From Geobacter sp. DSM 9736 (lineage in GTDB: Bacteria > Desulfobacterota > Desulfuromonadia > Geobacterales > Geobacteraceae): DNA of 64,000 nucleotides. The notes beneath the pieces are model-generated. The model saw only the letters and a list, made by a program, of their open reading frames with translations, ran no database searches and was not told the origin of the DNA. Numbering within the stretch: position 1 is the stretch's first letter; every line of letters begins with the position of its first letter. A program made the position numbers and the translations under genes. Below are positions 17,158-26,231 of this stretch, piece by piece. Where the stretch lies: the NCBI RefSeq assembly GCF_900187405.1, contig NZ_LT896716.1, forward strand, positions 2,726,743-2,790,742. The letters run 5' to 3'.

Positions 17158-18180
17158 TCAGCAGATTCGCGGCAGTTGCTCCCCCGCCAGCATTTCAACA
17201 GTTCGCAGCCCCCCGACGGTAGTCCGCATCTGAAGGGTTCCCTCTCCTTTGCCGGTCACCTCGCCTATAACCGCTGCGTCCTTTCCCAGGGGATGGGCGT
17301 GCATCCGGGCGAGCACACGCCCGGCTGCTTCAGGAGAAACCAGTGCCAGAAGTTTACCCTCGTTGGCTATATACAGCGGGTCGAGGCCCAGTATGGCGCA
17401 GACACCCCGCACCTCCGCGCGAAGCGGTAGCGCCGTTTCCTGCAGGACCATCGACACCCCCGACTGGAGCGCAATCTCCTTCAGGGTGGTAGCCACACCG
17501 CCTCTCGTAGGGTCGCGCAGCACGTGAATCGCCGTCGCTTCTTCGAGCATGGTCTCGACAAGGCCATTCAGAGGCGCGCAGTCGCTCTCGATTTCCGTTT
17601 CCAGTTCTAGACCCCCCCGTGCCGCCAATATTGCAACGCCGTGATCGCCGATGGTGCCGCTGACGATAATCCTGTCCCCGGGCCTGGCCCTGCTCCCGCT
17701 TATCGTCAGATCGTGGCGGAAAGTGCCGATGCCTGAGGTGTTTATGAAAATCCTGTCAGCCTTACCACGCGGAACCACTTTCGTGTCTCCCGTTACGATG
17801 GTCACACCGGCCCGCTCGGCTGCCTCCCGCATCGAAGTGAGGATGCGGGCGAGGTCGATCCGGCTGAATCCTTCCTCGATGATCAAGCCGACGCTAAGAC
17901 AGAGCGGTCGAGCTCCCATCATCGCCAGGTCGTTGACCGTACCGTTGACCGCCAGGGCTCCGATGTTTCCCCCCGGGAAAAAAATCGGGTCGACCACGTA
18001 AGAATCGGTGGTGAATGCGAGACGCACCCCTTCATGCCGCACGATGGCCGCGTCGTCTTGGCCCGCGCTTCCCCCTGAGAGAATAGGGATTATCATCTCA
18101 GACAGCAGCTGATGGGAAAGCTTCCCCCCGCTTCCATGGCCAAGAAGTATCAGATCGTTGTCCACACGGGCTCCTTGCAT
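17158..18180 (-). CDS. hypE: Hydrogenase maturation protein HypE
   Basis: A 340-residue member of the PurM/SelD-like family. The invariant C-terminus PRIC is present; its last cysteine receives the carbamoyl group from HypF and is dehydrated to thiocyanate, the source of the CN ligands of the NiFe site. GHGSGGKLSHQL and VTGDTKVVPRG are the ATP-binding elements. It follows hypD by 18 bp and closes the hyp run. Confidence 0.97.
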   Translation of the reverse strand: MQGARVDNDLILLGHGSGGKLSHQLLSEMIIPILSGGSAGQDDAAIVRHEGVRLAFTTDSYVVDPIFFPGGNIGALAVNGTVNDLAMMGARPLCLSVGLIIEEGFSRIDLARILTSMREAAERAGVTIVTGDTKVVPRGKADRIFINTSGIGTFRHDLTISGSRARPGDRIIVSGTIGDHGVAILAARGGLELETEIESDCAPLNGLVETMLEEATAIHVLRDPTRGGVATTLKEIALQSGVSMVLQETALPLRAEVRGVCAILGLDPLYIANEGKLLALVSPEAAGRVLARMHAHPLGKDAAVIGEVTGKGEGTLQMRTTVGGLRTVEMLAGEQLPRIC

Positions 18181-18198
18181 AATGCTCCGTAAACTACT

Positions 18199-19290
18199 CT
18201 ACCCCCCATACTTGTACGCGGCGGCGCAGCTTCCCTCGGATGAAACCATGCACGCCCCAACGGGCGCTTCGGGGGTGCAGGCAATGCCGAAAAGAGGACA
18301 TTCTCGGGGGGATGCCTTCCCCTTGAGGATCTCGCCGCAGAGGCATCCCTGAGGCTCCTGAGGCTCACCTACCTCCACCGGCACCGTGCGTTCGGCATCG
18401 TAGCGCCGGTAACAATCACGGATTGCAAGCCCGCTGCCGGGAATGGAGCCGATGCCGCGCCAGGCTGCGTCACAGGGGGTAAAGACCTTGGAGATCACAT
18501 CCCTCGCCTTCCGGTTTCCTTGCCGCCTGACGACCCTGCTGTACTGGATCTCCACCTCGGCACGCCCATCCAGCACCTGGCGGGCGAGCATCTCTACCCC
18601 GAGCATGATGTCCAGAGGCTCGAATCCGGTAACGACACAGGGAATTCCCTTCCGTGCCAGTGGAATGAACGCGTCTGCCCCGATGATCGCACTCACATGG
18701 GCTGGGCAGATATAGCCGTTGATAGCCAGTTCCGTATCGGATGCCAGAATCTCCATCGGTCCCGGTATTGTCTTGTGGCTGGCAAGGACTGCGTAGTTGC
18801 CTAGTCCGAGACGATCTGCTTCGATGATGCTGGCCGCCACGGTGGGTGCCGTAGTTTCGAACCCGACACCCAGAAACACCACCCGGTGCTCAGGATGGCG
18901 CCTGGCTAGGGCGACAGCATCCAGAGGTGAATAGACGACCCGTACATCGGCACCCCGGGCCCGCTCCTCCAGAAGGGAGGAAATTGAACCGGGAACCCGC
19001 AGCATGTCGCCAAAACTTGCGATTATAGTCCCGGGAAGGCGGCTGCAGGCGATGGCCCTGTCCACATAACCTATATGAGTGACGCAGACGGGGCAGCCGG
19101 GACCCGAGACAAGCCGGACCTGCGGAGGGAGCAGAGTCCGCAATCCGAACCTGCCGATAGCCATGGTGTGAGTGCCGCACACTTCCATGAAGGTGAGGGA
19201 CTTGGCGCTACCGGACAGCAGCCGCTGAAGGCGCGAAGCCACCCCTGCCACGGCGGCCCCGTCACTGAATCCGGCAAGGGGTGCGCTCAC
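18199..19290 (-). CDS. hypD: Hydrogenase maturation protein HypD
   Basis: A 363-residue iron-sulfur protein with the HypD signatures FMEVCGTHTM, GPGCPVCVTHIGYVD and a cysteine cluster near the end (GCLCGEIL, CPLFGIACTPE). With HypC it forms the scaffold on which Fe(CN)2CO is assembled. The start is GTG at 19290, overlapping hypC (GTGA). The C-terminal motif VSSEGSCAAAYKYGG is complete. Confidence 0.97.
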   Translation of the reverse strand: MSAPLAGFSDGAAVAGVASRLQRLLSGSAKSLTFMEVCGTHTMAIGRFGLRTLLPPQVRLVSGPGCPVCVTHIGYVDRAIACSRLPGTIIASFGDMLRVPGSISSLLEERARGADVRVVYSPLDAVALARRHPEHRVVFLGVGFETTAPTVAASIIEADRLGLGNYAVLASHKTIPGPMEILASDTELAINGYICPAHVSAIIGADAFIPLARKGIPCVVTGFEPLDIMLGVEMLARQVLDGRAEVEIQYSRVVRRQGNRKARDVISKVFTPCDAAWRGIGSIPGSGLAIRDCYRRYDAERTVPVEVGEPQEPQGCLCGEILKGKASPRECPLFGIACTPEAPVGACMVSSEGSCAAAYKYGG

Positions 19291-19514
19291 GCCCCCTCCC
19301 CTCGCAGTGCCTCGCGCAGAAGGTCGAGGGTCTGCCGGGCGTCATCCTCGTCTAGCCGGGATATGGCGAATCCGGCATGGATGATCACATAGTCCCCCAC
19401 TCGCACCTCCTCGTCCATGAGCATCAGGCTCGCCTGCCGCTTCACCCCGTCGATCTCGGCCACGGCATCCGTGCCGTCAATAGCGACAACTCTCATGGGC
19501 ACTCCGACGCACAT
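19287..19514 (-). CDS. hypC: Hydrogenase assembly chaperone HypC
   Basis: A 75-residue HypC/HybG protein beginning MCVGVPMRVV; the Cys after the initiator Met is essential for binding HypD and the hydrogenase large subunit. It belongs to the same run as hypD, with a GTGA overlap. About 120 bp separate it from the end of hypF. Confidence 0.96.
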   Translation of the reverse strand: MCVGVPMRVVAIDGTDAVAEIDGVKRQASLMLMDEEVRVGDYVIIHAGFAISRLDEDDARQTLDLLREALRGEGA

Positions 19515-19634
19515 TTAGTTTTCCTCCATCTGGCGGCAAGCAGCCCCCGAGAGACTTGCAAATCTGTCATATGAGCAGCGTATTCCGCAGGTCAATGCTA
19601 TCAAGCGGATCACGCACAAGTCGAACCGCGAAGA

Positions 19635-21944
19635 TCAGCGCATAGATTGCGGAAAAGACGCGCCACGAGCGGCAATGACGGCTTGGCCGAGTGCGATTCC
19701 CCCATCGTTCGGCGGGACGAGCCGGTGAGTGAATACACTGAAATCCTTCTCTTCCAGAAGCCGGCAAAGCCGTTCCGTAAACAGCCGGTTCTGGAATACA
19801 CCTCCCGAAAGGACGACCCGATGGAGCCTGCTTTTTTCCCGCACCCTGTCGCACATTTCCGCCGCAAGCGCTGCAAGCGTCTCGTGAAAGCGGCGGGCGA
19901 GAGTCGCCGGCGGCTCCCCAGCCAAAAGGCCTTCCACAAGTGCAGCAACCGGAAGCACCCCGTCCGCGACCAGTTTATTCTCCCCCGCCTCGATGACATA
20001 GGGAAAATTCCAGGTCGCCGGTGCCTGCTCCGCACTTGCTTCAAGCTCCATTGCCGCCTGCCCCTCGAACGTTACCCGGGTACGCAGGCCGAGGAGTGCG
20101 GCTACCGCGTCGAACATCCGGCCGCAGCTGGAGGTAAGGGGAGAGTTCAATCCCCCCTCGATCATCCGTTGCAGCACATTGCGCTCCACCGGTCGAAGCT
20201 CTCTGATGAAAGGGAGCGGCAGATCCCACATCCGGTTGCCGAAGCACGCATGGCAGTATGAAAGAGCCATCCGCCATGGCTCTTTAACTGCCGCATCTCC
20301 TCCGGGCAAGGGAAGCTGGCGCAGGTGACCGGCACGGCTGGCAGATTCATATCCCCCGACGAGAAACTCTCCTCCCCACACCGTGCCATCCGGCCCAAAA
20401 CCGGTCCCGTCGAAAACGACCCCTATGACATCCCCTTCCAGGCGGTTCTCGGCCATACAGGCGGCCATATGTGCATGATGATGCTGGACCGCCACCCTCG
20501 GAACACCCAGAGCCTCGGCAAATCGGGTGGAGAGGTAGTCGGGGTGCATGTCATGTGCGACCAGCTCAGGCTCGACGCCGAGTATTTCCCGAAGGTGCAC
20601 GTCGGCCTGCTCCAGCGCTGCCAGGGTTGCTGCGTTTTGAAGATCCCCTATATGCTGGCTCAGGAAAGCGGTGCCGCCTCCAGCGAGGCAAAGGGTGGAT
20701 TTAAGCTCCGCCCCGACCGCGAGTACCCGTTTCTGCATTTCCGGGATGGCGATCCCCCGGGGCGCATACCCCCTGGACCGGCGAAGGAAAAGAGGGGCTC
20801 CCTGGAAAACCCGGATGACGGAATCGTCGACACGTGCATGGATGCGGCGATCATGGAGCAGGAAGTAATCGGCGACATCCGCAAGCCGCCCGCGCGCATC
20901 GTCATCCGCATATGCCATCGGCTCGTCGCTGAGATTGCCGCTCGTCATGACCAGAGCGGTAAAGTTTCCGCGCAACAGCAGGTAGTGGAGCGGAGCCGAC
21001 GGGAGCATCACCCCGAAATAGCCGTTAAGCGGGGCCACGTGATGAGAGAGAGCGTGCCCTTTCCTTTTCCGCAGGAGGATAATGGGGCGCTCGTTTCCGA
21101 GGATCAGCCGTTCCTCCAACTCCCCCAGCTGTGCGAATTCTCTGACCTCCTCGACCCCCGGAGCCATGAGGGCAAATGGCTTCTCGTCGCGATTCTTGCG
21201 CCGCCGCAGTCTCGCGACCGCTTCGTCGTTAGCCGCATCGGCCGCCAGATGATATCCTCCGATACCCTTGACCGCAACGATAGCACCCTCTTTCAGCAGA
21301 CGGACCGTCTCGGCGAGCGCATCCCCGGGAACCGCCCCCCCCTGCGCCGAAATCAGGCGCAGACTAGGACCGCATGCGGGGCATGCGTTGGGCTGGGCAT
21401 GGAAACGTCGGTTACCCTGGTCGTTGTATTCGGCGAGACAAGTTTCACACAACCCGAAATCCTTCATGGTCGTGCGGGTGCGGTCGTATGGAACTCCGGT
21501 GATTATCGAGTAGCGGGGGCCGCAGTTGGTGCAGTTGATGAACGGGTAACGGTATCGGCGGTCGGAGGGATCAAACAGCTCCCGCAGGCACTCGTCGCAC
21601 ACATCTCCGTCAGCCGCAACCTGTGGATTTCCTTCCCCCCCCGCACTGGCGATGATGGCGAATCCCTTCTCACCGGAGAGCTCCTGCTCATGGAAAGAAA
21701 TCGAGCCGATAACCGCCAGAGGTGGAGCCTCTTCCCGTATGGCGGCAACGAACAAACCGACTGCGGCTGCCTCCCCTTCGGCTTCGATCTCGACTCCGCC
21801 CAGAGTGTTGCGGACCCAGCCGGAGAGTTGGTGCCGCTGCGCAAGGCGATAGATGAACGGGCGAAACCCCACCCCCTGGACGATTCCCCCTACCTCCACC
21901 GCCACTCTGCGCCGCAGCAGAACTTCCCGCGAGGGATTACCCAT
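19635..21944 (-). CDS. hypF: Carbamoyltransferase HypF
   Basis: A 769-residue enzyme with four regions in order: acylphosphatase (GGIVQGVGFRPFIYRLAQ), two zinc fingers (CDECLRELF...CTNCGPRYS and CETCLAEYN...CPACGPSL), a YrdC-like domain (KGIGGYHLAADA) and a Kae1-like domain (VQHHHAHMAACMAE, FDGTGFGPDGTVWGGE). It makes thiocarboxamide on HypE from carbamoyl phosphate. The start is set at ATG 21944 because CGGAAGGG lies upstream; an in-frame TTG at 21965 would add 7 residues. Confidence 0.96.
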   Translation of the reverse strand: MGNPSREVLLRRRVAVEVGGIVQGVGFRPFIYRLAQRHQLSGWVRNTLGGVEIEAEGEAAAVGLFVAAIREEAPPLAVIGSISFHEQELSGEKGFAIIASAGGEGNPQVAADGDVCDECLRELFDPSDRRYRYPFINCTNCGPRYSIITGVPYDRTRTTMKDFGLCETCLAEYNDQGNRRFHAQPNACPACGPSLRLISAQGGAVPGDALAETVRLLKEGAIVAVKGIGGYHLAADAANDEAVARLRRRKNRDEKPFALMAPGVEEVREFAQLGELEERLILGNERPIILLRKRKGHALSHHVAPLNGYFGVMLPSAPLHYLLLRGNFTALVMTSGNLSDEPMAYADDDARGRLADVADYFLLHDRRIHARVDDSVIRVFQGAPLFLRRSRGYAPRGIAIPEMQKRVLAVGAELKSTLCLAGGGTAFLSQHIGDLQNAATLAALEQADVHLREILGVEPELVAHDMHPDYLSTRFAEALGVPRVAVQHHHAHMAACMAENRLEGDVIGVVFDGTGFGPDGTVWGGEFLVGGYESASRAGHLRQLPLPGGDAAVKEPWRMALSYCHACFGNRMWDLPLPFIRELRPVERNVLQRMIEGGLNSPLTSSCGRMFDAVAALLGLRTRVTFEGQAAMELEASAEQAPATWNFPYVIEAGENKLVADGVLPVAALVEGLLAGEPPATLARRFHETLAALAAEMCDRVREKSRLHRVVLSGGVFQNRLFTERLCRLLEEKDFSVFTHRLVPPNDGGIALGQAVIAARGASFPQSMR

Positions 21945-21971
21945 AGAGCCCTTCCGTTTGGGCAATGCGTG

Positions 21972-22721
21972 TCACCGCCCGCCCCCCCCTTTTTTCGCTC
22001 TCTCAATTCCTGCCGATAGCCAGCGGTACCATGAGTCGATCCCCTCGCCACTGGATGCGGAAAGCTCCAGTATTTCCATGCGAGGGTTGACCGAAAGCGC
22101 CATGCTCCGGCAGGCTTCAGCATCGAACGCCACGTAGGGAGCCAAGTCTGACTTGGTTATGATCATCAGTTCCGCAGCGCGAAACATTTGCGGATACTTT
22201 ACAGGCTTGTCCTCCCCCTCGGTTACGCTCAGCATTACCACCTTATGGTGCTCTCCCAGGTCGAACGATGCGGGACACACCAGATTTCCCACATTCTCGA
22301 TAAAGAGGAGATCGAGCCCCTGCAACGGAAGATCCGCCGCGGCATGGCCAACCATGTGCGCATCCAGGTGGCATCCAGCCCCCGTGTTGACCTGTTTCAC
22401 AGGGACTCCGGTGGCGGCGATGCGGACGGCATCGTTGTCCGTCTGCTGGTCCCCCTCGATAACCGCGCACCGCACCCGGTCTCTCAGGTCCGACAGCGTC
22501 CGCTCCAGCAGGGTCGTCTTGCCCGAGCCGGGAGAGCTGACCAGGTTCAGAACGAATATCCCGTGGGCGGCGAAGCGCTCCCGGTTCGACCTTGCAAAGC
22601 GATCATTCTTCGCGAGCAGGTTGGATTCCACCAGAATGCGTTGCTTCCCGTCATGGTGATGGTGCCCGGCTCCTCCATCATGAAGGTTGTGATCCTCTTC
22701 GCAGCCGCAGGTGATGCACAT
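21972..22721 (-). CDS. hypB: Hydrogenase nickel incorporation GTPase HypB
   Basis: A 249-residue GTPase. The N-terminus has the CxxCGC nickel site (MCITCGC) and a short His-rich stretch (GHHHHDG). The G domain has P-loop SSPGSGKTTLLE, EGDQQTDND, ENVGNLVCP and TKSDLAPY. It delivers nickel to the hydrogenase large subunit with HypA, whose gene ends 1 bp upstream. Confidence 0.97.
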   Translation of the reverse strand: MCITCGCEEDHNLHDGGAGHHHHDGKQRILVESNLLAKNDRFARSNRERFAAHGIFVLNLVSSPGSGKTTLLERTLSDLRDRVRCAVIEGDQQTDNDAVRIAATGVPVKQVNTGAGCHLDAHMVGHAAADLPLQGLDLLFIENVGNLVCPASFDLGEHHKVVMLSVTEGEDKPVKYPQMFRAAELMIITKSDLAPYVAFDAEACRSMALSVNPRMEILELSASSGEGIDSWYRWLSAGIERAKKGGGGR

Positions 22722-22722
22722 C

Positions 22723-23055
22723 TTACGCTACCTCCAGTTCCCGTACCTGTAATTCTTCTCCCGCGATCAGGGCGATTTCATGGCTGCCGCAAGCGGGGCA
22801 CGGCTCGTAATAAGCCTTCGCGGGGAATTCAGCTCCGCATGCATCACAGCGGGCGACACCGCAAACCCGCTCGATCAAGAGGCGGGCATCTTCCAGCAGG
22901 GTTCCCTTGCTGCAAGCTTCGAAACAGAAGGAAATGGCCTCAGGAAGCACCCCCGACAGCTCACCTATGACGATAGTGACTGAGGTAACCTGCCGGCCAC
23001 GGGCTTCGGCTTCGCAGATCTCAACCATATTCTGGACGATGGATAGTTCGTGCAT
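22723..23055 (-). CDS. hypA: Hydrogenase nickel metallochaperone HypA
   Basis: A 110-residue protein starting MHELSIVQ; the N-terminal MHE binds nickel. A structural zinc site is formed by CDACGAEF and CPACGSHE. It is the first gene of the run hypA-hypB-hypF-hypC-hypD-hypE. The 180-bp gap upstream is shared with the divergent sensor kinase and contains the palindrome CTGGC-N5-GCCAG (23104-23118). No hydrogenase structural gene is in the window. Confidence 0.96.
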   Translation of the reverse strand: MHELSIVQNMVEICEAEARGRQVTSVTIVIGELSGVLPEAISFCFEACSKGTLLEDARLLIERVCGVARCDACGAEFPAKAYYEPCPACGSHEIALIAGEELQVRELEVA

Positions 23056-23181
23056 GGCCTCTCTTCAAAGCCCACAGCAGATTGCATTAATTATGCCGCA
23101 GGTCTGGCGGTATGCCAGTCGGAGTCGTGCGCAGGGGACGGAGGGGCCATCATGAAGGCCGGAAAGAGCCGCGCATAGATC

Positions 23182-23210
23182 TTGTGCAAGCCAATACGCG
23201 CGTGTATAAT
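23182..23210 (+). promoter_or_regulatory. Sigma70-type promoter for the sensor kinase/activator pair
   Basis: TTGTGC (23182-23187), 17-bp spacer, TATAAT (23205-23210). The kinase ATG lies 29 bp downstream of the -10 box. Confidence 0.65.
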
Positions 23211-23238
23211 CGGCCGGTCCAACGGGGAAGGTCAACGC

Positions 23239-24699
23239 ATGAAGCTGAACACAAAACTCGTCATAATCATGCTCTCCCTCCTCATCATCGCCATCCTCAT
23301 GCTCTTCGTTCTCAACCAGCACAGCCAGAACGAGCTGGTCAACGAGATCCAGGAAAGCTCCACCGAAGTCACCAAAGCCGTACAGATGAGCGTGGAAGAT
23401 CTGACCTCGGAGGTCGAAGCGGAACCCGCTCGCCTCAAGGAGTACCTCAAGGAAGCGAAGGCAAAGGGAATAAACGAAATCAACATTATCAGCAACGAGG
23501 GGGAGATCATAAGCTCCTCCGATCCCGACAAGGTCGGCAAGCGGCGGGAAATCAGAAAGCTGGAAAAAGGGCTAAAGGCCTCCCCGGGCAGTCACGAATC
23601 TTCGAAGGTTCACCCGTACGATCTTCTGGTGCCCGTCATCGTTGGTGACGAGCAGCTCGGCTACGTGCAAATAAACCTGCTTCTTGACAACATCCGCAAC
23701 ATTCAGCACAAAAATCTCGTCAATCGCGTCGCCGTGACCTGCCTGGTCTTCATGCTCGGCATCATCCTCACCATCTTTCTCGCACGCAAATACACAGATC
23801 CGATACACCGGCTGGCGGAGGGGGTTAAGAGGGTAACGGAAGGAGATCTCTCCGTTACCTTTCCGGCGGGTTCCAAAGATGAGATAGGCGAACTGGCCGA
23901 GAGCTTCAACGACATGGTGAGGCAGTTGCGGGAGCGCGAGCACCTGGAAAAACGCCTCTACGAAGCGGAACACCTGTCCAAGGTTGGGCAGCTGGCGTCG
24001 GGCATCGCCCACGAAATACGGAATCCGCTCAACTACATCAGCCTAGCCATTGACCACCTCAAGAGCGAAATCGTCCCCATCTGCCCCGAGCGGCAGGGGG
24101 AGATCGAGCCTCTCGTGGAGAAGATAAAGGAAGAGGTGCGGCGAGCCAACTACATGGTCGTCAATTTCATGAACTACGGACGGCCGCTCAAGCTCAGGCG
24201 CAAGGAGATCATGTACCGGGATCTGATCGACCGGGCGCTTCCCGTGCTGGAAGACAGGCTGGCAGAGCAGCGGATCAGGGTGGTTACACAGGCAGCTCCA
24301 GAACTCCCACCGATGCATGTGGACCCCGAACTTCTTCGGAATTGCCTCTTCAACTTTCTCACGAATGCGGCGCAATCGATGCCCGATGGGGGCACCATCA
24401 CCCTTGGCGCATCCTACGACCCCGACGGGGAGTCATTCCTTCTTACTTTCTCCGATGAAGGGGGAGGGATTCCGCCGGAGGACATCGAAAAAGTATTTCG
24501 CCCCTATTTCACGACCAGGGAAGCCGGGATCGGCCTCGGCCTGGCCATCACGGAGCGCATAATCAGGGAGCACGGCGGGGAGATCAGGGTGGAGAGCACC
24601 CTTGGAGCGGGGACAGTCTTTACCGTACTATTGCCGCGTGGCGACGGAATTCTGACACAGGAAGAACCGGATGGAATACGGGCCGTGGGACAAATTTGA
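23239..24699 (+). CDS. Membrane sensor histidine kinase (NtrB/ZraS-like)
   Basis: The ATG at 23239 follows GGGGAAGG and begins a membrane helix (7-26). The 486-residue protein then has a periplasmic region (about 28-160), a second helix (162-181), a HAMP domain (182-235), HisKA with H258 in SGIAHEIRNPLNYIS, and a catalytic domain (NFLTNAAQSMPDGG, DEGGGIPPED, GIGLGLAI). It is paired with the sigma54 activator encoded next, which it should phosphorylate. The periplasmic sensor has no recognised fold. An upstream in-frame ATG at 23182 overlaps the promoter and is rejected. Confidence 0.93.
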   Translation: MKLNTKLVIIMLSLLIIAILMLFVLNQHSQNELVNEIQESSTEVTKAVQMSVEDLTSEVEAEPARLKEYLKEAKAKGINEINIISNEGEIISSSDPDKVGKRREIRKLEKGLKASPGSHESSKVHPYDLLVPVIVGDEQLGYVQINLLLDNIRNIQHKNLVNRVAVTCLVFMLGIILTIFLARKYTDPIHRLAEGVKRVTEGDLSVTFPAGSKDEIGELAESFNDMVRQLREREHLEKRLYEAEHLSKVGQLASGIAHEIRNPLNYISLAIDHLKSEIVPICPERQGEIEPLVEKIKEEVRRANYMVVNFMNYGRPLKLRRKEIMYRDLIDRALPVLEDRLAEQRIRVVTQAAPELPPMHVDPELLRNCLFNFLTNAAQSMPDGGTITLGASYDPDGESFLLTFSDEGGGIPPEDIEKVFRPYFTTREAGIGLGLAITERIIREHGGEIRVESTLGAGTVFTVLLPRGDGILTQEEPDGIRAVGQI

Positions 24700-24748
24700 T
24701 TCTGGGCGACTTCATCCGGCAAAGACGAAGACGGGCGCTGGGGTATCG

Positions 24749-26113
24749 ATGAACGGAAAAATTCTCGTGGTGGACGATGAAAAAGGGCAGAGAGACATCC
24801 TCCACGCCATTCTAAACAAAGCGGGGTATGAAATCGCTGCCGTTCCGGGAGCCCGGGAAGCCCTCCAGCAACTCGATAAGGCAGAGTTCGACATCATCCT
24901 CACCGACTTGAAGATGCAGGGGCTGTCGGGAATGGACCTTCTCGACCAGGTGCTCGACCAGAACCCTCACCAGTGCGTGGTCATGATGACAGCTCACGGA
25001 ACCGTAGACTCGGCAGTCGAGGCCATGAAAAAGGGCGCCTTCGATTACCTGGAAAAGCCGCTGGAGCGGCAGGAGCTCCTTCTCACCCTGCAGAGAGCCA
25101 TGGAACACGTTCTACTCCTGAGAGAGAACAGGGTGCTTCACAAGCAGCTATCCGAGACCTTGAGCATACCCACCATCATAGGGGACCACCCGAAGATCAA
25201 GGAGGTCTTTCGGGTCATCGGCAAGATCGCGCCGACAGGTTCGACGGTGCTCATATCCGGGGAATCGGGCACCGGCAAGGAGCTTGTAGCCCGTGCGATT
25301 CACGACCTGAGTCCACGCAAGGAGAGGCAGTTCTTCGCCATCAACTGCGCGGCCATTCCCGAAACCCTCATCGAATCCGAGCTCTTCGGACATGAAAAAG
25401 GCGCATTCACCGGCGCCAGCAGCCGCGAACTCGGACTCTTCGAGGCGGCTGACGGAGGCACCCTCTTTCTCGACGAAATCGGAGAGATGAACGTGGCCAT
25501 GCAGGCGAAGCTCCTGCGGGCCATTCAGCTCAAGGAAGTACGGCGCGTGGGTGGGAAAACGCCGATTCCGGTGGATGTCAGGATCATATCCGCAACTAAC
25601 AAGGACCTGGAGACGGAAATAAGGCGCGGAACCTTCAGGGAAGACCTCTTCTATCGCCTCAACGTGATCCGGATCAACCTTCCGCCCCTCAGGGAGAGGG
25701 GAAGCGATATCGCAACCCTCGCGGAATTCTTCGTCCGGAAATACAGCTCTGAAGCGAGTCTGCCGGTAAAGGGCCTATCGAAAGGCTCCCTCAAGATCCT
25801 TATGAACTACAGCTGGCCAGGAAACGTGCGTCAGCTCGAATCGGTGATAGAACGGGGAGTGCTGATGGCCGAAAACGAGCTGATCGAACCGGAAGATCTC
25901 CCCGGAGAGGTCCATGGAGACTCGACTTCCGGAGCGAGGATCCGGTTCGACCTCCCACCGGAAGGTATCTCCTTCGAAGAACTGGAGCGGGATCTGATCG
26001 TGAAGGCCATGGACCGTTCCGGATGGATCATCAGCAAAGCAGCTCCCCTCCTCGGCATGAGCTACAAGACCCTTCAGTATCGATTGGAAAAGTTCGGCAT
26101 TCAGAAACCCTAG
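24749..26113 (+). CDS. Sigma54-dependent response regulator (NtrC family)
   Basis: A 455-residue protein with a receiver domain (phospho-acceptor D53 in LTDLKMQG), an AAA+ domain with Walker A GESGTGKE (171-178), the sigma54-contact loop GAFTGA (218-223) and FLDEIGEMN, and a C-terminal Fis-type helix-turn-helix ([20 protein letters not shown]). It activates RNA polymerase containing sigma54. The start at 24749 fits the receiver domain; the frame is open back to 24671, inside the kinase gene. The regulon cannot be read here. Confidence 0.93.
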   Translation: MNGKILVVDDEKGQRDILHAILNKAGYEIAAVPGAREALQQLDKAEFDIILTDLKMQGLSGMDLLDQVLDQNPHQCVVMMTAHGTVDSAVEAMKKGAFDYLEKPLERQELLLTLQRAMEHVLLLRENRVLHKQLSETLSIPTIIGDHPKIKEVFRVIGKIAPTGSTVLISGESGTGKELVARAIHDLSPRKERQFFAINCAAIPETLIESELFGHEKGAFTGASSRELGLFEAADGGTLFLDEIGEMNVAMQAKLLRAIQLKEVRRVGGKTPIPVDVRIISATNKDLETEIRRGTFREDLFYRLNVIRINLPPLRERGSDIATLAEFFVRKYSSEASLPVKGLSKGSLKILMNYSWPGNVRQLESVIERGVLMAENELIEPEDLPGEVHGDSTSGARIRFDLPPEGISFEELERDLIVKAMDRSGWIISKAAPLLGMSYKTLQYRLEKFGIQKP

Positions 26114-26231
26114 CGAAGCCACGCGGAAAAAGCCCCGGCTCCTCCCCGGCCGGCAAAAAGCCGACCGATGGTCGAATCTTCTCCTTCTACGGGTACACTT
26201 TATATAAACGAATGCCTTTTCGAGAAAATAG

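Noticed and set aside
20325..22019. 564-codon open frame on the plus strand
   Set aside because: It lies opposite hypF, has no family features, and arises from high-GC codon bias on the other strand.
17158..23055. NiFe-hydrogenase structural genes near hyp genes
   Set aside because: None of the flanking genes has hydrogenase subunit motifs; only maturation genes are present.
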